From assembly GCA_944739405.2 (NCBI GenBank), contig OX123191.2, positions 9,342,830 through 9,406,829 on the forward strand: DNA of 64,000 bases. The letters run 5' to 3'. The first letter of the stretch is position 1. Each line of letters opens with the position of its first letter. This document shows, one piece after another, positions 1 to 12,147 of the stretch. This DNA is from Euclidia mi (taxonomy: Eukaryota; Arthropoda; Insecta; Lepidoptera; Erebidae). Both the position numbers and the translations under genes were made by a program. Below the pieces are notes generated by a model. The model had not been told where the DNA came from. It saw only the letters and a program-made list of their open reading frames with translations, and searched no databases.

Positions 1-1059
1 TAAAGATAAGGTAAATAATGTCAATATACTGACTACAGATATGTCGTTTGTGGCTAATTGCTCCGCTCTCAGTGCGTTGCGTGTAATACCTAAAATATTT
101 TTTTGCAATATTATTATATTTACACATCACATTTAATTGCATATCGATAACACAGCTTTCATGAAAAAAAGGCTAGACAAATTAATGTAATTTTTTTGTC
201 ACACTGTCAGAATTTTTAAATTTTCAAAATAATATTTGAACTCTGTATAAAGTACTAGGGTAATTTCACTTAAAAGTAAATTACATAAAGTCATTTCTAT
301 ATGAACGTGTAATATTTCTCTAGGGATAACCAATAAGATCAATTGTGCGTACTGATACAATATTCAGAATCTCTTATTGATATGCTACCAAGCACATTTT
401 GTAGAAAACAAGGTGAATTCCAGTACTGAATGTCGTGTAACAAAGCCTATTTTAAAGAAGTACGTTTTTTTTAGTACAGTTCATCCACCCTAGCATTTAC
501 AGTTCTGATTACAACAAGGAGCCAAGAACATCGTTGTCCAATCCCATCCACATTTTCCTCAACTGGCCAGTCAATTACAAAGCTTTATTTCTTTTAACGC
601 GTTCCCAAGTCTCAATGGCTCGAAACCAATAAGTTTACTCGAGGGGACACTGTAGCGTAATCGAGACAAGATTTAATATAAAGAATGTTTGGAATATTGA
701 GATGGTTAAAGATTAAAACTTATTTTGTAGAATAATGTATACGTGGGGTATGAAAGCTTCGTTTTTCTTTAGAGTAAATCTAATATTAACTGACTTTCAT
801 TCACTTGTGTTTAATAGGGCTTTAAATATTCAAGTAATTCAAGAAACCAACACCTAGATACAAAACAACAATATAATGATCAGACAAAGTTTTGATTGAA
901 TCTACGATACCCATGCACTGGCAATGTCAAACGGCTGGTACTAATCTATGATCTATCCATGGCTTTGAAGATTATAGATAGATATTGGACATATTTTGTT
1001 TGGAGCTTATGACAAATACTTATGCGTGTTTTTATGTGCCGAAATACCGTTTATTAAGA
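1..1059. other. AT-rich stretch, no gene seen
   Basis: I see no coding region, tRNA-like box or clear repeat family here. The sequence is AT-rich with short homopolymer runs, as expected for lepidopteran intergenic or intronic DNA. Confidence 0.5.
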
Positions 1060-1245
1060 TTAAGAAATAAAATCAACACTCGAACTCAGAATATGTCACG
1101 AACATTTAATGTACAAACATAGAGAACGTCCAGACTCACAAAATCCACATAATATGTATAACAACAAGCTTTGTAACGAGTGGAGATCAAACCCATAGCT
1201 TCCACAGTAGGAGGCACTTAAGCCATTCGACTGCCGTGTCGTTAG
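1060..1245 (-). mobile_element. Degenerate SINE, family C
   Basis: An old copy of the SINE that is better preserved at 45040-45222. Read on the minus strand, the head end near 1180-1245 keeps a trace of the tRNA-like part, and the body keeps the 'cagactc' and 'gtacaaac' landmarks of the family in the same order. Many substitutions make the ends approximate. Confidence 0.5.
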
Positions 1246-1802
1246 AATAGAGTACTTACACATTCAAACGAAAAGAAGAAAATACATATTGAAAGATATT
1301 TAAATCAAAGCTGAGCAGAAATATGTAATAAAAGATTTCAGCACCTGCGCTTCATGTTGAGATGTCCCTAGTTCCATCTAGAAAAAAAAACCAGTCAAGT
1401 GCGAGTCGGACTCGCGCACCGAGGGTTCCGTACAAACCTGTAGGTATATAAGTAAAAGTTCACCAGTCATAGTTATGGTATTTTTATTGCCAAATAAAAT
1501 CCATAACATTACAGTATGGAAAGCTGGAGGAGCATAAATTAAAGAAAAAGGGGTCATTGTCGTTTATAATCAGTCATCTTTTATTTTATATTAACATATA
1601 TCGCTTATTTTATAATATAACTTAAATACCTATACCAGCCTTGCAGCAGCCTTGCAAAAGTCTGCTGATGAATGATGGTAAGATTTTTTATCCAAGTTAT
1701 TGATTTACAAAGTTTTTAGTGACTATTAAAAATCTGTTACAAAAATACTTATAAAGTACAGAATAATTAGCAAAAAGGTTTGAAGACTGTGTAATTATTT
1801 GA

Positions 1803-1925
1803 AATCTCAATCTCAATCAGCCTATCGCAGTCCACTGCTGGACATAGGCCTCTTCCAACACGCACCACAGCACACGGTCCTCAGCCTTCCGCATCCTTTA
1901 TCTGGGCTATAAGACGTTGATTTTT
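1803..1925 (-). mobile_element. Fragment of RTE-type LINE 3' end
   Basis: The words 'cagtccactgctggacatag' and 'gcctcttcc' match the 3' end of the RTE-type LINE at 27265-30500, in the same minus orientation. Only about 120 bp are present, so this is a severely 5'-truncated copy or remnant inside the family E repeat. Confidence 0.6.
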
Positions 1926-2469
1926 TGATTGATTGCTTCGTACAAGATTTTGAGTTTACGGGAAGTGCCCTTTAGGGTTTGATTCACTTGCGAGTAGTCG
2001 CGAGTTTGAAAATATGCTTATATTGCTCTTTCTTTTGATTGCGTTGACATAGAAGTTTGATTTTGTTGCAACCTAACGGTGTTACATACTTGAGTATTTG
2101 ATATGAATTTCAATTTAATACCTCCACGCGATCAAGAGAAAGGGGTAGTAGTTTTAAATTTATTAAAAACATTTTTCTTATATGATGTAACTAAAAATGT
2201 ATGGTTTTTGCAATTTTTCCTTTATATGTCCTATAAGGCGTTGCTTCTTACCAAATTCAAGATTCTGAGCTCACGGAAAGTACCCTGTAGGTTTTGATTC
2301 ACTTGCGAGTAGGCGCGAGTTTGAAAATATGCTTATATTGCTCTGTCTTATGATTGCGTTGACTTAGAAGCTTGATTTTGTTGCAGCCTAACGGTGTTGT
2401 ATACTTGAGTATTTGAAATTAATTTCAATTTAATACCTCCACGCGTTCAAGAGAAAGGGGTAGTAACTT

Positions 2470-3074
2470 TGTGACGTCGTGCCCCTCCGTCTGAACTGTG
2501 ACGTCGAACGAAAGTGGGAGCGCCTCTGCCCGCGCGCCCCCGCACGCCATATATAAGCGTGTGACGCTGCTCAATCTTCCTTTTGCTCCAGCTCCAATCC
2601 TCAACTAGCTGCTAGCCCAGAGAATTTTCCCTAGGGAAAATTCTGCCCTAAAGAGGGGGGTGTGTGACGTCGTGCCCCTACGTCTGAACTGTGACGTCGA
2701 ACGAAAGTGGCAGCGCCTCTGCCCGCGCACCCCCGCACGCCATATATAAGCGTGCGACGCTGCTCAATCTTCCTTTTGCTCCAGCTCACGGCCAGTTAAG
2801 TCTTCTTCCTATCAAGACCCTGGCCTTCGGAACACCAGTGAACTCCAGCTATACTTGTCGGACCACGCCCTGAATTTACTCATGTTCTCAATTAGTAAAT
2901 CTTAGTTTTAAAGTAGCTGCATTGTATCTACCTATATATATAGGCAATTATATCGTGAAGTGTACTATTCTAAAAGTGTTTTCATTTGTAAGTAAAACCT
3001 GATTTTCTTCCTTTTTTTGATCGGCGAGTGATTGAGTCTGGCTCACCACCTACAAACCAATCACCCGTGAGACA
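2470..3074 (+). mobile_element. Solo LTR with 4-bp target duplication
   Basis: The insertion runs from TGTGACGTCG to CGTGAGACA, giving the TG...CA ends of an LTR. It is flanked by ACTT at 2466-2469 and 3075-3078, and it interrupts a unit of the 315-bp array so that removal restores the period. No internal retrotransposon genes are present, so it is a solo LTR left after recombination. A promoter-like cassette is duplicated inside it (see 2473-2785). A 4-bp duplication fits a Gypsy-type integrase, but the superfamily is inference. Confidence 0.8.
2473..2785 (+). promoter_or_regulatory. Duplicated promoter cassette in the LTR
   Basis: A block of about 120 bp occurs twice, near 2471-2595 and 2662-2786. 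Each copy has two GTGACGTCG motifs (CRE/ATF-like TGACGTC), a GC-rich part and a TATA-like CATATATAAGCG, followed by CTCAATCTTCC. The two copies differ at only a few positions. This looks like the U3 enhancer and TATA region of the LTR. The promoter role is inferred from the motifs and from the LTR context. Confidence 0.6.
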
Positions 3075-4097
3075 ACTTTAAATTTATTAAAAATATTTTT
3101 TTATATGCTGTAACAAAAAATTTACGATTTTCGCAATTTTTCCTTCATATGTGATATAAGACGTTACTTCGTACCAAATTTCAAGATTCTGAGATCATGG
3201 GAAGTACCCTGTAGGTTTTGATTCACTTGCGAGTAGGCGCGAGTTTGAAAATATGCTTATATTGCTCTTTCTTTTGATTGCGTTGACATAGAAGTTTGAT
3301 TTTGTTGCAGCCTAACGGTGTTATATACTTGAGTATTTGATATGAATTTTAATTTAATACCTCCACGCGATCAAGAGAAAGGGGTAGTAACTTTAAATTT
3401 ATTAAAAATATTTTTCTTATATGATATAACTAAAAATGTATGGTTTTTGCAATTTTTCCTTTATATGTCCTATAAGGCGTTGCTTCTTACCAAATTTCAA
3501 GATTCTGAGCTCACGGAAAGTACCCTGTAGGTTTTGATTCACTTGCGAGTAGGCGCAAGTTTGAAAATATGCTTATATTGCTCTTTCTTCTGATTGCGTT
3601 GACATAGAAGTTAGATTTTGTTGCAGCCTATCGGTGTTATATACTTGAGTATTTGATATGAATTTCAATTTAATACCTCCACGCGTTCAAGAGAAAGGGG
3701 TAGTAACTTTTAATTTATTAAAAATATATTTTTATATGCTGTAACTAAAAATTTACGGCTTTCGCAATTTTTCCTTTATAGGTGATATAAGACATTGCTT
3801 CGTACCAAATTTCAAGATTCTGAGACCACGGGAAGTACCCTGTAGGTTTTGATTCCAATGCGAGTTTGAAAATATGCTGCAATTTGCAGGATATACGTCT
3901 GTATCTTTTGATTGCGTTGGATTAAAAGTTTGATTTTTTTACAGCTCTGTGGATTAGTAGATTCGAGTATTAAGTATAAATTTCAGTTTGATACCTCCAC
4001 GCATTCCTGAGAAAAAGGGTCTTGACAGACGGACGGACAACAAAGTGATCCTATAAGGGTTCCGTTTTTTTCCTTTCTAGGTACGGAACCCTAAAAA

Positions 4098-5360
4098 GTA
4101 CTAGTTGATAAAACGCAGATGGAAAAATGTCTCCACGAAGAATTGGGAATATTCGATGACAAATCGAAACAAAAATTCCATTTCGAATTTATTCCAATGA
4201 AGTGAGTTACCATAAAATGTAGGTTCGTCTCGATTCACTTGATTTGATTGTCGTTTTACTCCCGTAAATCATCTAAATAGCGTAATATAGATGGAAATTC
4301 AACAAACGTTCATGACAGACGGACGCGTAAGCAATATTTAAAACTATCCACTCTTAGGAAGCTTGGCGTCTCACGGACGTCCACCAATTTGTGGTCTGAA
4401 ACGCCAGTCGGGATGTCCCGATCAGAATTGCAAATGTTAGTGTAAGTTCACAAAGAATACACAAAAATTATGCGGGCCCGGTCAGGAGAGGTTTTATTTT
4501 CCAAACAAAATCAACCACTACATAAATATTAAAAGCAACCTAAGAATGTCTTAAAATACAAGAATAAAAAATAATTGAATAACCTTGAATTGCTTGCCTT
4601 GTATAACAACGACTTGATTGAAGCAAACCTAAGCTTTTATACTACCATTCCCAAGGTTTTCTCAATCTTATCGATCCAAGTTTAAACGTAGTACTTAGAG
4701 GCAGAGATGTTCGTGCTCTATATTGGTAAGAACAAAGCGAGGTAAATGTCCGGCAATCACTTATACTCCAACCTAATTTTGCGCCTCTTATCAGTACTAT
4801 GATGTTGGCATATGACGTGTCTCTTTTAATTTAGAAAAAATCCTCTTTAGAGATACAGCGACGTTGATGACAAATTCAACCAGCCATTTAAAGACACAGC
4901 TTGAATACTATTAAGTCAAAATGTTTTGAATAAACTTTCTGAGATTAGACGAATTTATGAAACAAGTTTATCAACGTTATTTAATTACTTGTGTATGTTA
5001 TTTCGCTTTTATCAAACAACATTTTAATCAACAACAAAATATTAATACCTATTGAAACCTAGCGATACAAAAAGTACGAGTGTTTTGTATGAAAATTAAT
5101 TTCCTACTTCACACGACCAATTCATTAGGACCCCTGACAATAGTACTTGTCAACGGATATTTTATATTAAAACAAGGTATTTGAAGATTAAATCAAAGAG
5201 CTCTTAATAAATTGGCCCTCAAATATGCTATATTTTTGATGCTACTATTTATGAATTTGCTTTCAAAGATGATGTAAAGATTGAAACATTAGATAAGAAT
5301 GAAAATCACGTCTTTATCGTCCAGAAGCATATAAGAGTCTAACAAGTAATAAAAGATGAG
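4098..5360. other. No gene or repeat recognised
   Basis: There is no long ORF, no tRNA-like box and no match to the repeat families in the rest of the window. It is AT-rich background sequence. Confidence 0.45.
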
Positions 5361-5370
5361 TAGTTAATGG

Positions 5371-5626
5371 CTGCCTCATTGATCTCGCGACATGAATGTG
5401 CGTGTGGGATTGGGAGGTCTCGGGTTCGATTCCCGGGTCGGTAAAAATGTTATTGGGTTTTCCGTTAGGAAATTCTCAGTAACGGCACGGAGTGTGGTAA
5501 TGTGCGTGGTACGGCAATAGGCTCGCCCCTATTACGTGGGACCTAAAAATTCATGGCGAAATGTGGGTTTAATATTATACCTCTGCCTACCCCTTTGGGG
5601 ATACAGGCGTGAGTCTATAAAAAAAA
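5371..5626 (+). mobile_element. SINE, family A, with target duplication
   Basis: A tRNA-derived SINE of about 255 bp. The Pol III B box is GGGTTCGATTCCCGGGTCGG; the body carries AATAGGCTCGCCCC, ATTACGTGGGACCTA and AATTCATGGCGAAATGTGGG; the tail is GCCTACCCCTTTGGGGATAC, then GAGTCTAT and a poly(A). The direct repeat TAGTTAATGG flanks it at 5361-5370 and 5627-5636. This is the hallmark of LINE-mediated insertion and the cleanest target site of the family here. Confidence 0.9.
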
Positions 5627-5636
5627 TAGTTAATGG

Positions 5637-8600
5637 CCACCTTGGCACTTTGTATCCAGAGCGCTTAGCATTGGCTGAGCGCTCTAGTACAAGTACAAAG
5701 GTGTTTAAGTCCGATCGTAAAATGGTCCGTGGTAAACGGGCACAAATAATGATTATTATTATTACAAGCCTGATTTATGTCCCACTGCTGGGCAAAACCC
5801 TCCCCTTCTATCTCTCACTTATCACGATCACATGTAAGTTCATGCCAATCCTTTTGAAAATTTGTATACCAAATTTAAGTGTCATTATACCAAATTCAAA
5901 ATTAAGTGATACAATATATTATATGCGCTATTTCAACTTTTATCATGTGGACTTTTAGGTACTTTGCAGAAGTTTAGCAGTATTTTACATAATACCTCCT
6001 AATATGCATTTTTATTGCATTGCATTGTAGTTACACCACAGCTAAGCATGTTTTCGAATGTAGTTAGAATTTTCCAAACAGTTCGCTTCTGTTGCTTACA
6101 AATAAGACAAGAACAATAATTACACAAGAACATTCCATTTACTACGAAATGACAGTAAAACTTTAGATCACCGATAAATTCTATAATTGATGAAGTGAAG
6201 GTGTGCAATAAATATTGATAATTTTATCCGAGAGGTAGGGTCGGTGCCCAAAGTATTGCGTATTGTAATGTGTTTATGAAGTTTGTGTTCTGAAGTTAAT
6301 ATGATCACGTGTAGTCTATCCATGAATTGATGCAGAGTTAGCGTGTCGTACGTGTTAAATCAAATGTGGGTAATCGTGTTATCGTGACAGTTTGCAGGTT
6401 CTGTAATGTTACATTTATCCTATTTTATCGATTACGGTGTAACCTGTAGTACTTATGTGACATCAGCCGTGAAATAGTTGCATGTTGTATATACCTAATA
6501 ACTATAATATTTTATATGGTTGTGTAATAAAAAAAAACTGTTTCTGCCCGATCCCATGGAAATGGGAAATCTGCTCCCCAAGAAACGTACAATCAAACAA
6601 TTCAGCGGTGGACCAGTTTGAGAAAACATCCCTTGGCTCGCTCATAGAGTCGAGGCGCACAAGAAACTGGTTTTGTATACAAGTATCAATGTGCGTGTAA
6701 TGTCCCACTGCTTGCTGAGCGTTTCGCGCCCTTATGATGGTCTAGCGGGAAGTTGTTTGACTGTACATGCCAAATTTTACCCTCTTGTGCCCTTGGTTGC
6801 ACGTTGTCATTAGGTCAGTCAATAACGTAAATTTTTTACATATAAACAGATTTTAAGACAACGCTAAAAATAATAAAATAGAAAAACACAGTACAGGTTA
6901 GCTCAAATGAATTATAATAGGAAATACGTTGTTAACACCGACGTTCTGCGAAGATGATAATGGTGGACTGCAGTGATCTGGCTTTTGGACTTGAAGTTGG
7001 CTCATATTGCACCTTTCCAGGACGCCTTTAGGAGCAAGAGGCGGTTGAAAAGATTTTTATACGCTTAGACTTAATTCCATTCGATTTTAGATTAAGAAGT
7101 AGAACAAGAAATGACGCTAGTTAGTAGACATCCTTATCAGTTTAAATAAAATTAAACAGAGCCTACAACCCGTGTAGACAAATTTAGTACATCCATCTCA
7201 AGATATCCTTCGTGATGTTTTGTGCTTATCCAAAGTAATGTCGGGCAATACAAATCTCAGCCATTGGTTATTCCTGGTTTAGTCTTGACGAGTTAAAGTA
7301 GTTGTTCTTAGTATCTATTGTTTAATGTCTCTCGTCTTTGTTACACGGCTGATTCTATCTATTCTACCCAAAAACCATTTTTGTCTAGTGGTTTTGCGCC
7401 GCCATTTTTTGGTCTCACGCTGGAAATCCAGTTACGAGGCTTTTTCTTGTGCCATTTCGAGCTTGCTAAAGAGGGACTGTAAGCCTCCCTATAAGCGCTT
7501 GATCTAACTCCCAAAAACCACCACGGTATTCTTCTTTCATCCGAGTATGAATGGCGAAGTCACATTATAGTAATATATTTTATTCGTGCTCTCTATAGAT
7601 AGATATTAAGGCACTAACAATCCGAATCGTCACAGCGGTGTCGAATCACACGTACAACATTAATACTTTCTTTCTCCTTTATCTGTCTTTATGATTTTGC
7701 CCACATAATAACCGAAAGATGAAAAACCTCGCGGACACCGCTATTAATGACAGTCACGGTCTTCAACCCATGTCAAAACGAACTGACGCTCAAGTTAATT
7801 CTTAATGTTTCTGACATACATAATAGCAATTGGAGGTAATAGTAATATATAACGTGAATATACAACGTGGCAAAATGGAGCGGTTAGTTTTGGCGATTTT
7901 GAAAACTTTATGTGAGTAGGTGAACTAAAATGTTATAAATATTAAGTTTAGTATCTAAAGTCCAACTACGAATAATACTGAAATAATTTAAACTTAGCAG
8001 CATGAATGATCAAAAAAATGAGATGAAATGGGTATTCTAAAAAAACCTTTTAAGACCTTTCGTTCAATACAATCAACACGGAATATTTTGAAAATACTTT
8101 TGCTTGAATAAAAATCTTTATATTATGGTCTAGTTGAATAATGTCACAACCAGACTACCAGAATTACGATCAAGATATTTTTGTATATTTTATACCTATC
8201 TATAATACCTTTTTTGTCAAATGCAGACAGGTCACTCAGAAAATAACCGGTGCAAATGAGCCGCCAATACGTACCTAATTTTTAAGTACATACATAGATT
8301 AAGTCATACCTTCCATAGTCGAGTACTGATTTTATAACTGCTTTCCAATTTGCTGGCACTGACATCTGTAGAACTATTTTATCTAAAAACAGACTTTGTT
8401 ATTGGATGACCGCACAGCAAAAATGGCCCAAGGCTTATTGAATTGTCATATAAACAAATACACCCTATATCACCCCACGATATCTCCCCTAAAAACTACC
8501 CCTCGAAACTATATCCTACCCTTCGGCGATCACCTGCCAATATTTGCACAATTTCGCAAACTTTAAACCCAATAAATAAAATATTCTGTCATCAAATTCA

Positions 8601-8852
8601 ATAAATTTGTCAATTTTTATATCCCCTTCATTGTATGGGATGCTACTATAGTATAAGATGCGATATAAAAATTGATTTGTTTAGAGTGCATCAGAATAAG
8701 GTACTAAAGTTTGGTAGTCTTTGGCGCACGAAGAGTTCTATAGCTACTTGAATAATATCCACGCTAAGCGATTTGGAGGTACCTATTATTGGTATTTTTT
8801 AGTGTGAACTTGGTTCAGTCTTTAAAACTGGAGTTTTACCTGATTTAACAGA
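5637..8852. other. Mostly unassigned AT-rich DNA
   Basis: At about 5764-5830, minus strand, 'gtcccactgctgggcaaaac' resembles the tail of SINE family B (compare 36770-36790), so a short tail fragment is likely. 'tgtcccactgct' recurs at 6701. A 60-codon frame at 7325-7507 has no recognisable domain. I see nothing else that can be named. Confidence 0.45.
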
Positions 8853-10313
8853 GCTTTATAAAGAGCAATTGCCGCCTGATCTCCGCTACTCACAAATATT
8901 GCTATCTCAACTTTTGTCATAGGTTTGTGCTTCTTCTATTTAAATAATCCCCGAGCTTATACGTATGAAAATGAAATATATGCACATGCGTACCCTATCA
9001 TAAGTAGTATTCACTTTATCACCTTATTTTGAGCAGTTTCAGATTTGCAAAAAATACGTGCCATTCTAAAGCATCGTATTCACTTAACTTTCAGCTCATA
9101 TTCCTTTGTGGAGTTCTTTACATAACTTAGTTTTGAAGAATTCAAGTTAACTCCTTGTGGAGGACTTTATGTGTTATAATATAAGGCTTATTTTGCAATG
9201 TGTTGCGGGTAATATATTTTGGTAGCAGAAGTGGCCGTCCGTTGACAGACGACGACACTGCGAAGCTCTTTCTTGTTTTCTTGGTCCTTTAACTCGATTT
9301 AGGCAAATGAAATCTTTGACTCAAGTCATCTGTTAGAGAGAGATGTAGATATATGTCTGAAAGGGACATAAACAGTGGTCCTTGTTGAGTAATCGTTTGG
9401 AAACCGAACTTTGCCAAACTTGTAAAGTGGATTTTTGCGATTTTTTTATTTTTATGAAACAGTAAATGGCTACGGCGAGACATTTTCGTTGATTGTTTAT
9501 TGGCAGTGATCGTTTCGTATTTTTTGTTAAAAGTATTAACAAGATATTGTAGCGTTCAAGGGATGATTGAATAATAAAGATTCAATCAAAGGAGTTGATT
9601 TATATTAGGTAACCAGAAATAAATTAAAAGTGCTCTGCCTCCAAGATTGAGGACCCGAACGAAGTGATGAGCGGTGTGATAGATAGCAGAGCGATTATGT
9701 ATTATGTATTTACAACTGAATATTTACTATAGTTCAAACCTCTTAAAAGGTGAATATGCTATGAATTACCTTTGATATGGAACAGTAAAAATCAGTTCCT
9801 TTTTACTAAAATTTAACCTCGACAAAATTAACTGAACAGCTAATATTTTTTTTAGATTTCAGCAATGGCTCATAACGAAAGTTGTTTATTAAGAACCCAA
9901 TTTCATGAAATTTAGCATTAAAGACTGCCTCCGCGGTCCAGTGGATAGCGAATGCGACTGCTGATTGGACGTCCCGGTTTCGATTCCCGGGCCGGGCAAA
10001 CGTGTTACTGGATTTTTCCGAATTCTCAGTAGCAGCACGGAGTCTGGTGATGTGCCCGGTAACAGCAATAGGCTCGCCCCCTATTACGTGGGACATAAAA
10101 ATTCATGGCGAAATGTGGGTGTAATGTTACACCTCTGCCTACCCCTTCAGGGATACAGGCGTAAGTCTATAAAAATATATATCTAGCATTAAAGTTGGTT
10201 AGACCTTTTAGATAGATATACGCTAGATTTTTTTCTGAATGGTAAGAAATACGCGGTGAAGCTAGGTAAGGTAAGGTATCAGGGCAACTATTATTTTTCA
10301 AGTTGGAAATATA
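8853..10313 (+). repeat. Direct duplication, left copy
   Basis: This 1.46-kb segment recurs in the same orientation at 13881-15342. I count about eight single-base or 1-bp differences by eye, so identity is near 99%. The family A SINE at 9924-10183 and both of its target-site repeats are present in each copy, so duplication came after the SINE insertion. The last 183 bp (10131-10313) are also present a third time, inverted, at the outer end of the right palindrome arm. Confidence 0.9.
9924..10183 (+). mobile_element. SINE, family A, with target duplication
   Basis: Head CTGCCTCCGCGGTCCAGTGG, B box GGTTTCGATTCCCGGGCC, the usual body and the tail CCCCTTCAGGGATACAGGCG. TAGCATTAAAG flanks it at 9913-9923 and 10184-10194. 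Its twin at 14953-15212 has the same flanks. The two are one insertion copied by the later duplication. Confidence 0.9.
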
Positions 10314-11281
10314 TATATTTAGACGTTCCAAGCTTGTTTCTTTGATAAACCTACCTTTCATTGGTGTGTGAAACCTGATGCTAAAGCTAGTAATGTTAAC
10401 ATTCTAAAAGAATATCGAATGAAACAAATCTCTACGGATAGCGCAATTGTCGCCGAGTGTCGTGCGTTCGATTTTCATACAAGACACCACTTTGTATGAG
10501 CATCTATTAAAGGTAGCAGAGCCTTGCTGATTTCAGCATGAACGGGCCGTTTTAACCGGAGAAGTACTACCTTCTCACAGAAAATCGACGTAAAGTAACA
10601 GTTTTCGTTCGATGTGTGAGAGTGCCGGAGGCCTTATCCCCTATTCCTTCTCCGTCATCCCACTCCCATGCTATCTCTTTACCCAACCCTAAGGGGCGGC
10701 AACGCACTTGTGACTCCGGTGTGGACTGTGGTGTTGCTTGTGGGCGGCAGTAGTTGCTTACCATAAGGCGATCCGTCTGCTCGTTTGCCGCTTATTATTA
10801 TTAAAACCAAAATCAAATAATTGTTTCGAGTCTGCTCTTCGTGTCTATTGATCAAAATTTTGTTTAGACACCCGCGACACAGGAATATTTCTAGAGCAGG
10901 AATTATTAGAACAATAACCCAATCTGCATCCCCAAAATTAAATTTGTTTACCATAACTTATAAACTAACCCTCCATCTTAAGTTACAAGCTCAAAAACGC
11001 TAATTATAATACTTCATTATTGACTTATATTCTAAGCAATCTAATTAAGACGCGCATTCTATGTATGCGCATGCTATGTATTTTGCTTAAAATGCTTTGT
11101 GCTTAGGGTAAATGAAAGATTTTAGAAGGAAGTTCGCGTGTATTATTTGCCCTTTTCTGTTGGGTAACGTGAGGTTTTTTTACGTCAATGTCAACCACGC
11201 AGGCCTTTGATCTTTAGGGAGAATCACTGCCACATTCAGGCTTTCTAACTAATAACAACCTAGTGTCCATGTGGGTATTCT
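10131..11281 (+). repeat. Left arm of large inverted repeat
   Basis: About 1.15 kb that reappears in reverse complement at 12722-13869. The outer end lies inside the SINE tail (ACCTCTGCCTACCCC). The inner end is GGGTATTCT, which matches the terminus of the element in the spacer. The arm contains one family D repeat. Small frames at 10679-10954 and 13049-13324 encode nearly the same peptide only because the arms are copies. Confidence 0.9.
10511..10803 (+). repeat. Family D dispersed repeat
   Basis: About 290 bp, with landmarks TTGCTGATTTCAGCATGAA, AAAATCGACGTAAAGTAACA, GGGGCGGCAACGCACTTGTG and GGCGATCCGTCTGCTCGTTT, ending in a TTA-rich tail. Other copies are at 13196-13490 (inverted, part of the palindrome), 15418-15672 (minus) and 60862-61150 (plus). 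I recognise the last landmark as common in lepidopteran genomes. A LINE- or SINE-type 3' end is likely, but the exact class is not decided. Confidence 0.75.
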
Positions 11282-12113
11282 AAAACTAAGAATAAATCGG
11301 TTTGATTGTAGTATCTATAGATTCATTATGATTTTAAGATGTCAAAAGTTTATTATTTATTATAAAAAGGTAAGATTCATGTTATTTTTAGGATTCTAAA
11401 ACTAAAAATAATGTATTTATTCTTGTGACAGTGAACACCAATCAGAAAGCATTACGTCAAACAGTACGTCCGCCATTCATGTTGTTGACGTTTTAGTAGT
11501 AAATACAACTAAAACGTCAAACTTTCTTTCTACCTGTCAAATCGAATCTAACAAAACAAAAGTAGATATATCAGACCAGACTTCATTCACGGTTTGTTTT
11601 GGACTTTGTAATATCACACAACCGCCATGATGGTTTACAGCGTCTTCGTGTCAAGTTCAAAAAGGTTTTTAAAAAGCCGTAATTAGTAATTTTGCTGATC
11701 GATTTTTGAAGAAAAATCAGGTGTTTCAGTTTAACATCTAATAAAGAAACGAATCAAAACGAGTATTAGAGACTAATTACATTTTAGGACACAAGCCTAT
11801 TTTAGTTACTAATACAATCCAAGATAAATAACAATGTTTAACTTTTCTCGTTCTCCTATTATATCTTCAGTGACATAGCCACATGGCCGGTTTACTAATG
11901 TTTGCCATAATTTAAAATGCCATAATTTCATATGCCATACTGGTATTTGCCATAATTTCATTAGAAATAACGCTTCAGTTGCCATAATCGTGAAATGACA
12001 TAAAATGTCTTTGACTAATTCCATTGTTCATAATCGATCAAGTGTCATAATAATTTCAATCCAAAATGTATTTGCTATAATTTTCGTTTTCAATAATCTA
12101 AGAAGAAAATAGA

Positions 12114-12147
12114 TAATAAACTGAAGTTGAACAACTTCAGTTTATTA
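12114..12147. repeat. Perfect 16-bp hairpin
   Basis: TAATAAACTGAAGTTG (12114-12129) is followed by AA and then CAACTTCAGTTTATTA (12132-12147), its exact reverse complement. The right arm is also the first 16 bases of the tandem unit that follows. Confidence 0.85.

Larger units (their letters stand above)
1925..4020 (+). repeat. Tandem array, period about 315 bp
   Basis: The landmark GATTCACTTGCGAGTA occurs at 1981, 2296, 3220 and 3536, with a decayed version at 3851. Successive spacings are 315, 924, 316 and 315 bp. The 924-bp spacing becomes 315 once the 605-bp solo LTR and its 4-bp target duplication are subtracted. Each unit also carries AATACCTCCACGCG and GAGAAAGGGGTAGTA. About six units are present, the outer ones degenerate. 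Short ORFs beginning MNFNLIPPRD appear in two units, but they reflect the shared sequence and are not genes. Confidence 0.85.
1396..4097 (+). repeat. Family E repeat, long form with internal tandem array
   Basis: It starts with AAGTGCGAGTCGGACTCGCG followed by GGGTTCCGTAC, and ends with GGGTTCCGTTTTTTTCC and then GGTACGGAACCCTAAAAA. GGTTCCGTAC and its reverse complement therefore sit just inside the two ends. The same ends bound copies at 25594-26310, 34990-35489, 43612-44119 and 52891-53418. Those copies are about 0.5-0.7 kb; this one is 2.7 kb because its middle is a tandem array (1925-4020) and holds a solo LTR (2470-3074). It contains no long ORF. The class is not certain: hairpin-like ends and no protein suggest a non-autonomous element. 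Confidence 0.7.

Noticed and set aside
5371..5460. tRNA genes at the B-box-bearing heads of the SINEs
   Set aside because: Each head is fused to the same non-tRNA body and tail at many loci, and complete cloverleaf pairing is not evident. They are SINE promoters.
9806..10186. Short open frames on both strands within family A SINEs, recurring at several loci
   Set aside because: They recur because the SINE sequence recurs. They cover tRNA-like and tail sequence and have no protein domain.
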